Part shown: positions 45,216 to 53,683 of the stretch, piece by piece | How the letters are laid out: each line of letters starts with the position of its first letter | Numbering within the stretch: the first letter of the stretch is position 1 | Assembly: GCF_016907815.1 (NCBI RefSeq) | Contig: NZ_JAFBCQ010000001.1 | Span: forward strand, 1,984,001 to 2,048,000 | Origin: Microbacterium aurum | Lineage (GTDB): Bacteria; Actinomycetota; Actinomycetes; Actinomycetales; Microbacteriaceae | Direction: 5' to 3' | Length of the DNA stretch: 64,000 nt | The notes under the pieces: model-generated | What the model saw: only the letters and a program-made list of their open reading frames with translations | What the model was told of the DNA's origin: nothing | Databases searched by the model: none | Translations under genes and position numbers: made by a program

Positions 45216-46291
45216 GCACCACGCCCGGCGGACACATCGAGCTGGAGCGGGCCGTCGATGCCATCGGCGTCGGGTCTCGGCACCGGCAGGACTACGGCGA
45301 CCTGGCACCGCTGGTCGAGTCGATCCGCCGCAACGGGCTGCTGCAACCGATCACGATCACCCTCGACGGGCACCTGATCTGCGGTGCCCGCCGCCTCGCG
45401 GCGATCCGCCAGCTCGGGTGGAAGACCGTCAACGTGTGGGTCCGGTCCGGGGTGTCCGACCGGCTCGGGCAACTCCTGGCCGAGCAGGACGACAACCTGC
45501 TGCACAAACCGCTGACCCAGCTCGAAGCCGCCGCCCTCTACCGGGAGCTCAAAGCCCTCCTGACCGAAGGGGCCACGCTGCGACAGGAGGCCACCCGATT
45601 CCAGCCCGCCGGCGCGAACGAGAAGAACGGTGCCGTTAACTTAACGGCACCGTGGGCGGGCTTTGGGGAGGCGGCGGTGCAGGCCGCGCAGATGGTCACC
45701 GGCCGCGACTCCCACACCACGATGGAACGCATCGTGCGCCTCGAAGACCTCGCCGCCGACCCCGACCAGCCCGACGCTGTCCGGCAGCGTGCGGCGGAGG
45801 AGGTGGAGCGGATCAGAGCCGGCGGGAAGGTCTACCCCGCTCACCTGCGCATGAACGCCGAACTGTCCCTCGCCGAGCTCGACCAGCTCGCCGCCGACCC
45901 CACCCAGCCGGCGGAGCTGTGCGAGCAGGCCAGGGCGGAGGCCGCCGGTGTGCGGGCCGCGGAACGGGACGCGCGCGCTGTGGAGCTGGAGCACCTCGCC
46001 AAAGACGCGCTCGCCCGCGTGCGAGCGGCGAAGAAGACGGGCCGCAAACCCCGTCCCCGGCTCACAGCGGTCGAGCCGGGCGAGGTGGTGCCGTACCCGC
46101 TGACCGTCTTCCTCGCGATCTGGGACGACCTCGCCGGCTGGTGGACCCACCACGACCCCGCCGAGGTCGGCCCGGCGCTCACCGACGAGCAATGGGCGCG
46201 GTTCGAGGACACCATCGCCGGCACCGTCGCGTTCGCTGACGCCGCACGCGCGTCCCGGCAGGCACAGCGCCTGGGCGAACACATCGCCTGA
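45212..46291 (+). CDS. ParB/RepB-type protein
   Basis: The 359-residue protein has an N-terminal ParB nuclease-like domain, with SRHRQDYGDLAPLVESIRRN, GLLQPITI and DGHLICGARRLAAIRQLGW, then LAEQDDNLLHKPLTQLEAA. A middle DNA-binding region holds MVTGRDSHTTMERIV. The rest is helical and Glu/Ala/Arg rich. There is no ParA gene beside it, so it may act as a regulator or in element stability rather than classical partition. The gene contains a perfect 27-base near-palindrome (45627-45653) that might be its own binding site. It overlaps the upstream gene by four bases. Confidence 0.85.
   Translation: MSTTPGGHIELERAVDAIGVGSRHRQDYGDLAPLVESIRRNGLLQPITITLDGHLICGARRLAAIRQLGWKTVNVWVRSGVSDRLGQLLAEQDDNLLHKPLTQLEAAALYRELKALLTEGATLRQEATRFQPAGANEKNGAVNLTAPWAGFGEAAVQAAQMVTGRDSHTTMERIVRLEDLAADPDQPDAVRQRAAEEVERIRAGGKVYPAHLRMNAELSLAELDQLAADPTQPAELCEQARAEAAGVRAAERDARAVELEHLAKDALARVRAAKKTGRKPRPRLTAVEPGEVVPYPLTVFLAIWDDLAGWWTHHDPAEVGPALTDEQWARFEDTIAGTVAFADAARASRQAQRLGEHIA
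45627..45653. repeat. 27-bp near-palindrome inside the parB-like gene
   Basis: Perfect 13-base arms, ACGGTGCCGTTAA and TTAACGGCACCGT, flank a single C. Such a long perfect palindrome with TTAA steps is very unusual in this GC-rich coding sequence. It encodes part of the linker (GAVNLTAP). It may be a parS-like or operator site. Confidence 0.85.
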
Positions 46292-46316
46292 CCGGCACCG
46301 ACCTGACCGGCGCCGA
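46287..46316. repeat. Tandem 15-bp repeat at the end of the parB-like gene
   Basis: CCTGACCGGCACCGA is followed directly by CCTGACCGGCGCCGA, with a degenerate third copy (TTTGATCGGC). The first copy spans the stop codon. It could be a protein-binding array in the leader of the next operon. Confidence 0.7.
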
Positions 46317-46343
46317 TTTGATCGGCTCTCGGGGTGGCGGGGT

Positions 46344-46349
46344 GCACCT
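46344..46349 (+). promoter_or_regulatory. GCACCT leader motif, extended form
   Basis: Context CGGGGTGGCGGGGTGCACCT, 41 bases before the ATG of the next gene. The copy at 49226 matches this 20-base context at all but one position. Confidence 0.5.
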
Positions 46350-46390
46350 TCCTGGCGACCACTTCTGTCGCCTTCTGGGAGGACCCTCGC

Positions 46391-47092
46391 ATGGACCCCA
46401 CCGCCCCTGCCGATGATCGTCGCCGCCGCCGTGTGCTGATCGCCCTGATCGCCGCAGGTCTCGTCCTCGCCCTGCTGGTCAGTGTCGGCATCTACGGGCT
46501 GCTGCGCGGCCCCGCACCCCGCACAGAACCCGCCCCCACCGGCACGGCGGCCCCGACCATCACGGCCCCGCCAACCGGAACGTCCCCGGCCGGGCCAGCG
46601 CCCGTGTCACAGCTCGGCGGGCCGGAGACGTTCGCCCGTCAGGTCGCCCAGGCACTATTCGGCTGGGACACCACCAACGGGTACGGCCCGGCCGACTACG
46701 CCCAGGTCATCGTGGATGTCGCCGCCGGCGAAGAGGCGGACGCGCTGGCCGGCGACGTCCGCGCCTACCTGCCCGGCGCCGAGGCGTGGGCGCAGCTCCG
46801 ACAGCACCAGACCCGGCAATGGCTGAGCATCCAGGAGATGTTCGTGCCGGAGGCGTGGGAGACCGCGACCTCGCAGGCAGCCCCCGGCCAGATACCCGAA
46901 GGGGCCGTTGCCTACACCATCGAGGGGACCCGGCATCGGGACGGCACCTGGGGCACCGAACCCGTCGAGGCCTCCCGCCCGATCGTCTTCACGGTGTTCA
47001 TCGTCTGTGCCCCGGTTGTCACCAACCGAGGGATCACCGGCACGCACTGTGAGCTGCTGCGGCTGTCCCAGCTCGACAACCCCCTGCGATAG
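46391..47092 (+). CDS. Conjugation scaffold protein, possibly VirB8-like
   Basis: The 233-residue protein has a short basic N-terminus (RRRRRVL), one membrane helix (residues ~17-38, LIALIAAGLVLALLVSVGI), a Pro/Thr linker and an extracytoplasmic domain. The domain has a helix QVAQALFGWDTTNGYGPADY and a terminal beta part (AYTIEGTRHRDGTWG, VFTVFIVCAP). That topology matches VirB8/TcpC proteins with an NTF2-like fold, but the identity is by layout only. An upstream GTG frame extends 57 bases; the ATG was chosen for position after the leader motif. It is the first gene of the type IV secretion block. Confidence 0.7.
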   Translation: MDPTAPADDRRRRRVLIALIAAGLVLALLVSVGIYGLLRGPAPRTEPAPTGTAAPTITAPPTGTSPAGPAPVSQLGGPETFARQVAQALFGWDTTNGYGPADYAQVIVDVAAGEEADALAGDVRAYLPGAEAWAQLRQHQTRQWLSIQEMFVPEAWETATSQAAPGQIPEGAVAYTIEGTRHRDGTWGTEPVEASRPIVFTVFIVCAPVVTNRGITGTHCELLRLSQLDNPLR

Positions 47093-47107
47093 ACGGGCGG
47101 TGTCCTG

Positions 47108-48274
47108 ATGTGGAAGAAGCTCGCCGCCGCCGCGATCGTTCTGCTGTTTCTGGCCCCCTCGGTCGTGCTCGTCGGGGTCGCTGCGGTGGTCAACCCAGCG
47201 ATGACCGCCTGCGCGCCGGGATCGCTGATCGTCGGCCCGATCCCGGATTCCCTGACCGCCACCACCCGCAACGGGGAGACCATCACCCTGAACAAGACGC
47301 AGCTCACGCACGCGGCGACGATCATCACCACAGGCTCCCAGACCGCCGGAGTCGGCCGGCCCGGCGTGGTGATCGCGCTGATGGCGGCGCTGACCGAGTC
47401 CACGCTGCGGATGCTCGCCAACACCGGCACCTACCCCGAATCGGCGGACTACCCGAACGACGGCAACGGCGGTGACCGCGACAGCCTGGGCCTGTTCCAG
47501 ATGCGCCCGCAATCCGGGTGGGGCACCGTCGCCGACCTCATGGACCCGACCTATCAGGCGCGCGCGTTCTACGGCGGACCCACCGGCCCCAACTACCCCT
47601 CGCCGCGCGGCCTGCTCGACATCCCCGGTTGGCAGAGCATGGACCCCGGCGAAGCCGCGCAAGCCGTCGAAGTCTCCGCGTACCCGGACAGGTATCAGAA
47701 CTATCAACCGGTCGCCGAAGCCATCCTCGCCGCCCTCACCCGCCCCGCACCCACCGGGGTCGGTGGTGCCCCGGTGGTGCCGGAGACCACCCGGATCGTG
47801 TTCCCGCTGCCGGAGGGGACGTGGGTGCGCACGAGCCCGTTCGGGTGGCGCACACACCCGACCACCGGGGAACGCTCCTTCCACACCGGCTCGGACTTCG
47901 CCGCCGCGGACGGCACCCCGATCCTCGCCGCCGCAGACGGCGTCGTGGTGCTGGCGGAGTTCTCCGGCGGCTACGGCGGCCTGATCGTCATCGAGCACAC
48001 CGTGGGCGGGCAGCGGGTCGCGTCGTACTACGCGCACATGTGGGAGCACGGCATCCACGTCACCGGAGGGCAGACGGTCACCGCCGGGCAGCACATCGGC
48101 GATGTCGGCTCCTCCGGCCAGTCCACGGGGCCGCACCTGCACTTCGAGATCTACCCCGGCGGGCGAGGCGCTGAACCCGTCGACGGGGACGCCTGGTTGA
48201 CCGACCACGGCGCGGAAGGCATAAGTGGCGGCGCCACCACCCTGGCCTCCTGCACGGCAGGCGGTGGGCTCTGA
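47108..48274 (+). CDS. Cell-wall hydrolase: lysozyme-like and M23 peptidase domains
   Basis: The 388-residue protein opens a path through peptidoglycan for the transfer channel. It starts with a signal anchor (LAAAAIVLLFLAPSVVLVG). A lysozyme/transglycosylase-like domain follows (about 65-205), with VIALMAALTESTLRML and DSLGLFQMRPQSGWG. The C-terminal M23 LytM domain has HTGSDFAAADGTPILAAADG, then YYAHM and the GPHLHFEIYP metal site. It is similar in domain order to the cell-wall hydrolases of Gram-positive ICEs (TcpG/VirB1-like). It lies 15 bases after the possible VirB8 gene and overlaps the next start. Confidence 0.9.
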   Translation: MWKKLAAAAIVLLFLAPSVVLVGVAAVVNPAMTACAPGSLIVGPIPDSLTATTRNGETITLNKTQLTHAATIITTGSQTAGVGRPGVVIALMAALTESTLRMLANTGTYPESADYPNDGNGGDRDSLGLFQMRPQSGWGTVADLMDPTYQARAFYGGPTGPNYPSPRGLLDIPGWQSMDPGEAAQAVEVSAYPDRYQNYQPVAEAILAALTRPAPTGVGGAPVVPETTRIVFPLPEGTWVRTSPFGWRTHPTTGERSFHTGSDFAAADGTPILAAADGVVVLAEFSGGYGGLIVIEHTVGGQRVASYYAHMWEHGIHVTGGQTVTAGQHIGDVGSSGQSTGPHLHFEIYPGGRGAEPVDGDAWLTDHGAEGISGGATTLASCTAGGGL

Positions 48275-48540
48275 TGGACGTGTTCCCCGACTTCGGCGGC
48301 GTCGGCGGCGCGAGCGACCTACGCGCGATCGTCGGCGCGCTGCTGATGTTCGTCCTCGTGATCGCCGTGCTGATGCTGATCGTCTGCTCGATCGTCTGGG
48401 CAATAGCCTCATCCTCCGGCAACTACCAGGCCGCCACCAAAGCCCGCACCGGCCTGTTCGTCTCCCTCGGCGCCGCAGCCCTCGCCGGCGCCGGGGTCGC
48501 CTGGGTCAACTTCCTCCTCGGCGTCGGCGAACAGCTCTGA
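48274..48540 (+). CDS. DUF6112-type two-helix membrane protein (first copy)
   Basis: The 88-residue protein has two membrane helices (LLMFVLVIAVLMLIVCSIVW and GLFVSLGAAALAGAGVAWV). The size and layout resemble VirB2/TrbC pilin-type subunits, but no signal peptide is clear. A diverged paralogue lies at 49274. Conserved positions between the two include LR.IVGA, AIVW, K..G..VS.GAA and the C-terminal NF...VG. The two copies may form a mixed structure in the channel. Confidence 0.78.
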   Translation: MDVFPDFGGVGGASDLRAIVGALLMFVLVIAVLMLIVCSIVWAIASSSGNYQAATKARTGLFVSLGAAALAGAGVAWVNFLLGVGEQL

Positions 48541-48556
48541 CCGCGGACGCAGCCGA

Positions 48557-49171
48557 TCAGTCCGAGCCGGACCGGGTTCGACGGGCGATGATCGCCCCGT
48601 GCGGCCGGGCGCCGGGGTCCGTGCGCGTGTACCGCGCAGTCACGGTGAACCCGGCTTCCTCCACCGCTTGTGCGAGCGCGTCGATAGTCCAGACGTAGGC
48701 GGTGGTCACCGCGTGATCGAACGCGGCGACCACCGGGCCGTCGAAGAATCCGAGTGCGAGCGACCCGTCCGGAGTGAGGGCGCGGGCGAGGGCGCCGAGC
48801 ACGGCCGGGACACGGGCGGGGTCGGTGTGGATGAGCGAGTACCAGGCCAGGATGCCGCCGAGACTGGCGTCCGCGACGTGCAGGTGCTCGGCTTGTCCGA
48901 CACGGAACGGGACATTCGGGTAGGTCGCCGTGGCGTGGTCGATGAATGCGGGCACCGGGTCGATGCCTTCGATGTCGTGACCTCGTTGGTGCAGCCACGC
49001 CGTCCAGTGTCCCGGCCCGCACCCGACATCGAGGATCAGGCCGGGGACGTCCTCCGCCCATTCCCCGATCAGTTCCCTGTCTTGCTCGGCCGTGGCCTCG
49101 ATGAACCCTAGGGCGTCGATGTACTCGCCCGCACGCTTCGCATACGCGGCCCCCACTCGACTCACTGACAC
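48557..49171 (-). CDS. SAM-dependent methyltransferase (small-molecule type)
   Basis: The class I methyltransferase of about 204 residues has the SAM motif LILDVGCGPGHWTAWLHQRG, then EGIDPVPAFI and AWYSLIHTDP. It resembles ubiquinone/menaquinone-type methyltransferases; the substrate is unknown. GTG codons at 49171 or 49165 can start it; GGAGA upstream fits either. It is transcribed against the conjugation genes and stands between the two DUF6112 paralogues, so it looks like an inserted cargo gene. Confidence 0.85.
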   Translation of the reverse strand: MSVSRVGAAYAKRAGEYIDALGFIEATAEQDRELIGEWAEDVPGLILDVGCGPGHWTAWLHQRGHDIEGIDPVPAFIDHATATYPNVPFRVGQAEHLHVADASLGGILAWYSLIHTDPARVPAVLGALARALTPDGSLALGFFDGPVVAAFDHAVTTAYVWTIDALAQAVEEAGFTVTARYTRTDPGARPHGAIIARRTRSGSD

Positions 49172-49225
49172 GTCTCCACGATACGAGCCACCATCCGCGC
49201 TGCTCTCGGTGCGGGGTGACGGGGT

Positions 49226-49231
49226 GCACCT
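49226..49231 (+). promoter_or_regulatory. GCACCT leader motif, extended form (second copy)
   Basis: Context CGGGGTGACGGGGTGCACCT, 42 bases before the GTG at 49274. It differs from the copy at 46344 by one base over 20. GCGGGGTGACGGGGT also occurs upstream of the methyltransferase gene near 26086-26100. Confidence 0.5.
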
Positions 49232-49273
49232 GACCGTCGAGAACACGTCTCGTGAACAGTCAGGAGCACCCTC

Positions 49274-49543
49274 GTGATCGACATCGACCCCAACAGCTCG
49301 GGCCTTCCCGGTATCGAGCAACTGCGCATCATCGTCGGCGCGGTGATGACCGTGGGCCTGATCCTTTCCGTCCTCGCGCTGATCGTCTCGGCGATCGTGT
49401 GGGGGTTCGGCGCCAACTCCTCCAACCCGCACCTCGCCTCCCGCGGGAAGGTCGGTGTGCTCGTGTCGTGCGGGGCGGCGATCATCTGCGGTGCCGCGGT
49501 GACGCTCATCAATTTCTTCTGGAGCGTCGGGCAGGCCGTCTGA
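49274..49543 (+). CDS. DUF6112-type two-helix membrane protein (second copy)
   Basis: The 89-residue protein starts MIDIDPNSSGLPGIEQLRII. It has two helices (MTVGLILSVLALIVSAIVWG and GVLVSCGAAIICGAAVTLI) and is a diverged paralogue of the 48274 gene. CAGGAG upstream supports the GTG. It is followed by the TrbL/VirB6 gene, so it probably belongs to the channel as a pilin-like or inner-membrane subunit. Confidence 0.8.
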   Translation: MIDIDPNSSGLPGIEQLRIIVGAVMTVGLILSVLALIVSAIVWGFGANSSNPHLASRGKVGVLVSCGAAIICGAAVTLINFFWSVGQAV

Positions 49544-49568
49544 TGACCACCCGAGCAAGGCACCATCC

Positions 49569-51005
49569 GTGGGGGTGGGTGCGGTGAGCATCTGCGATGT
49601 CCCGGTCATCTCCTCGGTCTGCGATGCGGTCGGCGAGGGCACCGCGTCGCTGATCGCGGCACCGTTCGACTGGCTCGGGCAGGCGATGGCCGGTGCTGCC
49701 GCGTGGCTGTTCGAGGCGGTGTGGTGGGTGTTCGATACCACCACTCTCGTCGACGTCACGTCCGCGGAGTATGTCGGCGTCTACAACGTCCTGTTCGGTG
49801 TCGCGATCTTCGTGATGCTCGTGTTCTTCTGCTTGCAGCTCATCACCGGCCTCATCCACCGCGACCCCACCGCGCTCAGTCGTGCCGCCCTCGGCCTCGC
49901 CAAGAGCGTGCTCGGGTCGTTCCTGGTCATCACCCTGACCGCGCTGCTGCTGGAAGTGACCGATCAGCTCGCGGTGGGGATCGTGCAGGCGACCGGGAAC
50001 ACGATGGAAGGGATGGGGACCCAGATCGGGCTCCTCGCCACGGGACTTGCCGGGATCAACATCGCCGCCCCTGGCGTCGGCGCGATCCTGACCATCTTCC
50101 TCGCCGGCCTTGCCATCAGTGCGGCGGCAATCGTCTGGTTCTCCCTCCTCATAAGGAAGGCGCTGCTGCTGGTCGCGATCGTGTTCGGACCCATCGCCCT
50201 GGCCGGGGCGACGTGGGATGCGACCAAGGGCTGGTTCGGCAAGTGGGCGGCGTTCGTGATCGCGCTGATTCTCTCCAAGCTCGTCCTGGTGGTGATCTTC
50301 CTGGTCGCCATCGGCCAGGTGTCCGCCCCGATCGAGGCGGACCTTGCCTCGATCAGCGACCCGATCGCGGGGGTGGTGCTGATGTTCGTTGCGGCGTTCG
50401 CGCCGTACATCACCTACAAGTTCCTGTCGTTCGTGGGGTTCGACATGTACCACGCGATGAGCTCGGAACAAGAGGCGAAGTCGGCGCTGAACCGGCCCGT
50501 CCCCGTCCCGTCCGCCCCGCAGGGCGACACCGCCAAGAAAGTCCTCGACGGCGGCAACCCCGGCACCGGCGCCAGCGGTGCCGGTGGAGGCGGGGCGGCT
50601 CCGAAGGGCGCCGCCGGGACCACGGCCAGCGCGGGAACGACAGGGACCGCCGCAGGCACAACCGCTGCATCCGGCGGAGCGAGTGCCGGCGCTGGCGCCG
50701 GCGCGGGTGCGGGGGCCGGCGCTGCGGGTGCTGGGGCGGCGGCTGGTCCGGTCGGTGCGGCCGTGATCGTCGGGGGCGCGGTCGTCAAGGGCGCCGCGAC
50801 CGCCGGGCCGAAGGCCGGGACCGCCGTCGGCGGAGCCGCCGACGGCCACGCCGGGGCAGCAGCGGAGCAGGCCGCTCCGCCGCCGGTCCCGCCCGCCACC
50901 GCGAACCCCGCCCCGACCGTGCCGCCCTCCTCCGGGTCTGCGCCGCGCCGTTCCCAGCCGGCACCGCCGCCGTCGACCAAGCCTGCCGCTTCTGGGAAGG
51001 AGTGA
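49569..51005 (+). CDS. TrbL/VirB6-like conjugal transfer membrane protein
   Basis: This polytopic subunit of the transfer channel has 478 residues. About six helices lie in residues ~60-300 (YNVLFGVAIFVMLVFFCLQL, GAILTIFLAGLAISAAAIVW, AFVIALILSKLVLVVIFLVA, AGVVLMFVAAFAPYITYKFL). The C-terminal ~165 residues are disordered and rich in Gly, Ala and Pro, including a long Gly-Ala run. GTG codons at 49569, 49575 or 49584 can start it. It follows the second DUF6112 gene closely. Confidence 0.85.
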   Translation: MGVGAVSICDVPVISSVCDAVGEGTASLIAAPFDWLGQAMAGAAAWLFEAVWWVFDTTTLVDVTSAEYVGVYNVLFGVAIFVMLVFFCLQLITGLIHRDPTALSRAALGLAKSVLGSFLVITLTALLLEVTDQLAVGIVQATGNTMEGMGTQIGLLATGLAGINIAAPGVGAILTIFLAGLAISAAAIVWFSLLIRKALLLVAIVFGPIALAGATWDATKGWFGKWAAFVIALILSKLVLVVIFLVAIGQVSAPIEADLASISDPIAGVVLMFVAAFAPYITYKFLSFVGFDMYHAMSSEQEAKSALNRPVPVPSAPQGDTAKKVLDGGNPGTGASGAGGGGAAPKGAAGTTASAGTTGTAAGTTAASGGASAGAGAGAGAGAGAAGAGAAAGPVGAAVIVGGAVVKGAATAGPKAGTAVGGAADGHAGAAAEQAAPPPVPPATANPAPTVPPSSGSAPRRSQPAPPPSTKPAASGKE

Positions 51006-51011
51006 CCCCTG

Positions 51012-52472
51012 ATGGCCACCACTACGCACGCCGACTACCCGCTGGCCCCGGTGCAGTTCTCTCGTCTCACGCGCCGTGGAATCTTGCTGGGCCTGTCGTT
51101 GCCGCAACTGATCGTCCTCGGCATCGCGATCCTCATCGTCGTCGCCTCCCTCTACACGGCAGGGGGCATGGGTCTGGCCTGGACCTCCCCTGTCTGGGCC
51201 GGCGCTGCGCTTCTCGCGGTCATCCCCGCCGGCGGGCGGAAGGTGATCGAGTGGGTGCCCATCCTTGCCCGCTGGGCGGCGCGAACCTATCTCGGGCAGC
51301 TCATCCACCGCCGCCGGGTCATCGCCCCGCGCCCAGCCGGAACCCTCGCCCTGCCCGGGGATGCCGCGGCCCTGCGGGAGTGGGAGGACCCGGAGACCGG
51401 GGCGGGCATGATCCACGACCCCCACGCGCAGACCCTCACCGTCATCCTCGGCGTCTCCCATCCCGCGTTCGTGCTCCTGGACCCCGGCGAGCAGCAGCGC
51501 CGCGTGTCCGGGTGGGGGCGCGTGCTGGCCGCCTCGTGCCGGTCCGGACGAATCGCGCGGATTCAGGTGTCCGAACGGACCCTGCCCGACTCCGGGACCG
51601 GGCTCGCGGAGTGGTGGGCCACCCACGGCACCGACGACGGCTCGTGGGCTGCAACCACCTACGCCGAACTCATCGACCGGGCCGGCCCCGCCGGGGAACG
51701 CCACGCCACCACCATCAGCCTCGCACTCGACATGAAAGCCGCCGCCCGGCAGATCAGGACCGCCGGCGGCGGGATAAGAGGCGCCGCGGCGGTGCTGCGG
51801 CAGGAGATGACCACGCTCACGACGGCGCTGCGCGCGGCGGAGCTGTCCAGCACCGGTTGGCTCACGCCAGGAGAGGTCGCCGTCATCCTCCGCTCCGCCT
51901 ACGACCCCGCCGCCGCGCCCGCCCTGGAACGACACGGCGATCTCGGCCGCGACCTCGCCACCGCAGGCCCGGTCGCGGTCACCGAGACGTGGGAACGGCT
52001 GCGGTCGGATTCCGCGCACCATGCAGTGCTGTGGATCACCGAATGGCCCCGCTCCCAGGTCTATCCGGGGTTCCTGGCCCCGCTCGTGCTCACCGGCGGC
52101 ATCCTGCGCACCCTCTCCCTGCACTACACCCCCGTCCGCGCCGACCAGGCCGCCCGCGACCTGCGGAAGAAGAAAACCGAACTCATCAGCGATGCCGCCC
52201 AGCGCCGCAAGATCGGGCAGATCGAAGACGCAGGCGCATCCGCCGAGTTGGACGACGTGCTGCAACAGGAGGCCGATCTGACCGCCGGGCACGGCGTCCT
52301 GCGCGTCACCGGCCTCATCAGCATCTCCGCGCCCACCGTCGATGAGCTCGACGCCGCGGTCGCCGCGGTCGAGCAGTCCGCGATCCAAGCGTCCTGCGAA
52401 ACCCGCCGCCTGGTCGGCCAGCAAGCCCAGGCGTTCACCGCCGCCGCGCTGCCGCTGTGCCGAAACGTCTGA
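51012..52472 (+). CDS. SCO6880-like conjugation protein
   Basis: The 486-residue protein has an N-terminal PrgI-like part with two helices (LPQLIVLGIAILIVVASLY and SPVWAGAALLAVIPAGG). A long soluble domain follows, with FVLLDPGEQQRRVSGWGRVL and RHATTISLALDMKAAARQIR. This matches actinobacterial SCO6880 proteins found next to VirB4 ATPases, in line with TcpE/VirB3 plus VirB4-N functions in other systems. It starts six bases after TrbL. It likely recruits the VirB4 ATPase encoded two genes downstream. Confidence 0.82.
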   Translation: MATTTHADYPLAPVQFSRLTRRGILLGLSLPQLIVLGIAILIVVASLYTAGGMGLAWTSPVWAGAALLAVIPAGGRKVIEWVPILARWAARTYLGQLIHRRRVIAPRPAGTLALPGDAAALREWEDPETGAGMIHDPHAQTLTVILGVSHPAFVLLDPGEQQRRVSGWGRVLAASCRSGRIARIQVSERTLPDSGTGLAEWWATHGTDDGSWAATTYAELIDRAGPAGERHATTISLALDMKAAARQIRTAGGGIRGAAAVLRQEMTTLTTALRAAELSSTGWLTPGEVAVILRSAYDPAAAPALERHGDLGRDLATAGPVAVTETWERLRSDSAHHAVLWITEWPRSQVYPGFLAPLVLTGGILRTLSLHYTPVRADQAARDLRKKKTELISDAAQRRKIGQIEDAGASAELDDVLQQEADLTAGHGVLRVTGLISISAPTVDELDAAVAAVEQSAIQASCETRRLVGQQAQAFTAAALPLCRNV

Positions 52473-52510
52473 CCACCCCCACCCGACCGCACTTGCGAGG
52501 AGTTCCGATC

Positions 52511-53683
52511 ATGCCGACCTTCACCCATCCGGTAGACGACGCCGCCGAGGCATCCCAGGCGCTGCGGGGGCTCGCCCACGCGACTCGCACGTTCGCCGAC
52601 CCGGCTGACACTTACGCGGTGCTCGGTGATCTGCTGGCGGGGGTGCGGTCGCTGCGGCAGGTGCTCGACCAGCTCGCCGCCGCCCACATCGGCGGTCGGT
52701 CCCGCGCGCATGACGACGCCGGCAACCAGACCGCCGGGGCGACCGCTGCGCTGGCGGCTGCCGACGAGCTGCACCAGGCCGGCACCCTGCTGGATGCGGT
52801 GCATGACCGGGTGGACGCGGCAATGTCGCAGTCCGGGCGGATCGCCTGGCACCCCGCACCGGAACCGCTCGACACCTCCGGCGCCGTGCGTGCCACGGTG
52901 CAGGCCGGGGAGCTGACGTTGACAGTGTGGCCGGACGTGCCGCTGGGTGAGCACCAGCGGTACGCGTACCTGATCCAGCACCCCGCCACCGGGCAGAGCA
53001 TCGAAGGGCGGGACCTGTTCACCGGGACCGGAGCGCCGGTGTCCCCGGCGCGGGCGCTGCGGGAGCTCGCGGTGTTCCTATCCGCCGCCGGCGATTCCCG
53101 CCAGTACGCGCTCGATCACCCCGGCGACCACACCGACCACGACGGGGCGTTCCCCGAATGGGTGGCCGACGCCGCCCGCCGCGACCCCGACAGCCTGGCC
53201 GAGCTGATCGACCACGACCCCGACCTGCCCGACACGACCGACCGGCGATGGGTGAGTGTCGTGTTCCTCCAAGGGGAGGACGCGGACCGTGTGCTCGACA
53301 TCATCGACCGAGACGGCACGGACGCCGCGATCGACCACCTCACCGGCTACGACTTCGGGGAGGAGACGACCCAGGCCGCGCTCGAGAACGGATACGTCTA
53401 CGACACACCCCCTGTCGGGACCCTCGACCGCACCGCGACCCACGGCACCTACACCCTCACCTACAGTCCCTTCCTCAGCCACGTCTCCCTGCTGCGTGCC
53501 CACCACGCTGCCCCCGACCCGGAGCTGGGCGCGGTCGCCGCACCGGCCCCCGCCTCGGCGTCGGTATCGGCCGCGGGGACGTCGGAGCGTGCGCAGGCGC
53601 GGACGCGGCGATCGGAGGGGAAGGACTGGTTCGCGCGCCGGCCGGGCGCGTCTGCGTCGCAGGGGCGGGGGCTGGCGCTGTGA
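52511..53683 (+). CDS. Hypothetical conjugation-locus protein
   Basis: This soluble protein of 390 residues starts MPTFTHPVDDAAEASQALRG after GAGGAG eight bases upstream. The N-terminal ~120 residues are helical. The middle has LGEHQRYAYLIQHPATGQSI and SPARALRELAVFLSAAGDS. A Gly/Asp rich acidic region and a Ser/Arg tail (ARTRRSEGKDWFARRPG) end it. No catalytic motif is recognised. The stop overlaps the VirB4 start, and its place between the SCO6880 and VirB4 genes is consistent with a role in the channel or in DNA handling. Confidence 0.72.
   Translation: MPTFTHPVDDAAEASQALRGLAHATRTFADPADTYAVLGDLLAGVRSLRQVLDQLAAAHIGGRSRAHDDAGNQTAGATAALAAADELHQAGTLLDAVHDRVDAAMSQSGRIAWHPAPEPLDTSGAVRATVQAGELTLTVWPDVPLGEHQRYAYLIQHPATGQSIEGRDLFTGTGAPVSPARALRELAVFLSAAGDSRQYALDHPGDHTDHDGAFPEWVADAARRDPDSLAELIDHDPDLPDTTDRRWVSVVFLQGEDADRVLDIIDRDGTDAAIDHLTGYDFGEETTQAALENGYVYDTPPVGTLDRTATHGTYTLTYSPFLSHVSLLRAHHAAPDPELGAVAAPAPASASVSAAGTSERAQARTRRSEGKDWFARRPGASASQGRGLAL

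Noticed and set aside
49509..52424. 971-codon minus-strand frame across TrbL and the SCO6880-like gene
   Set aside because: It is antisense to two recognised conjugation genes with full domain content.
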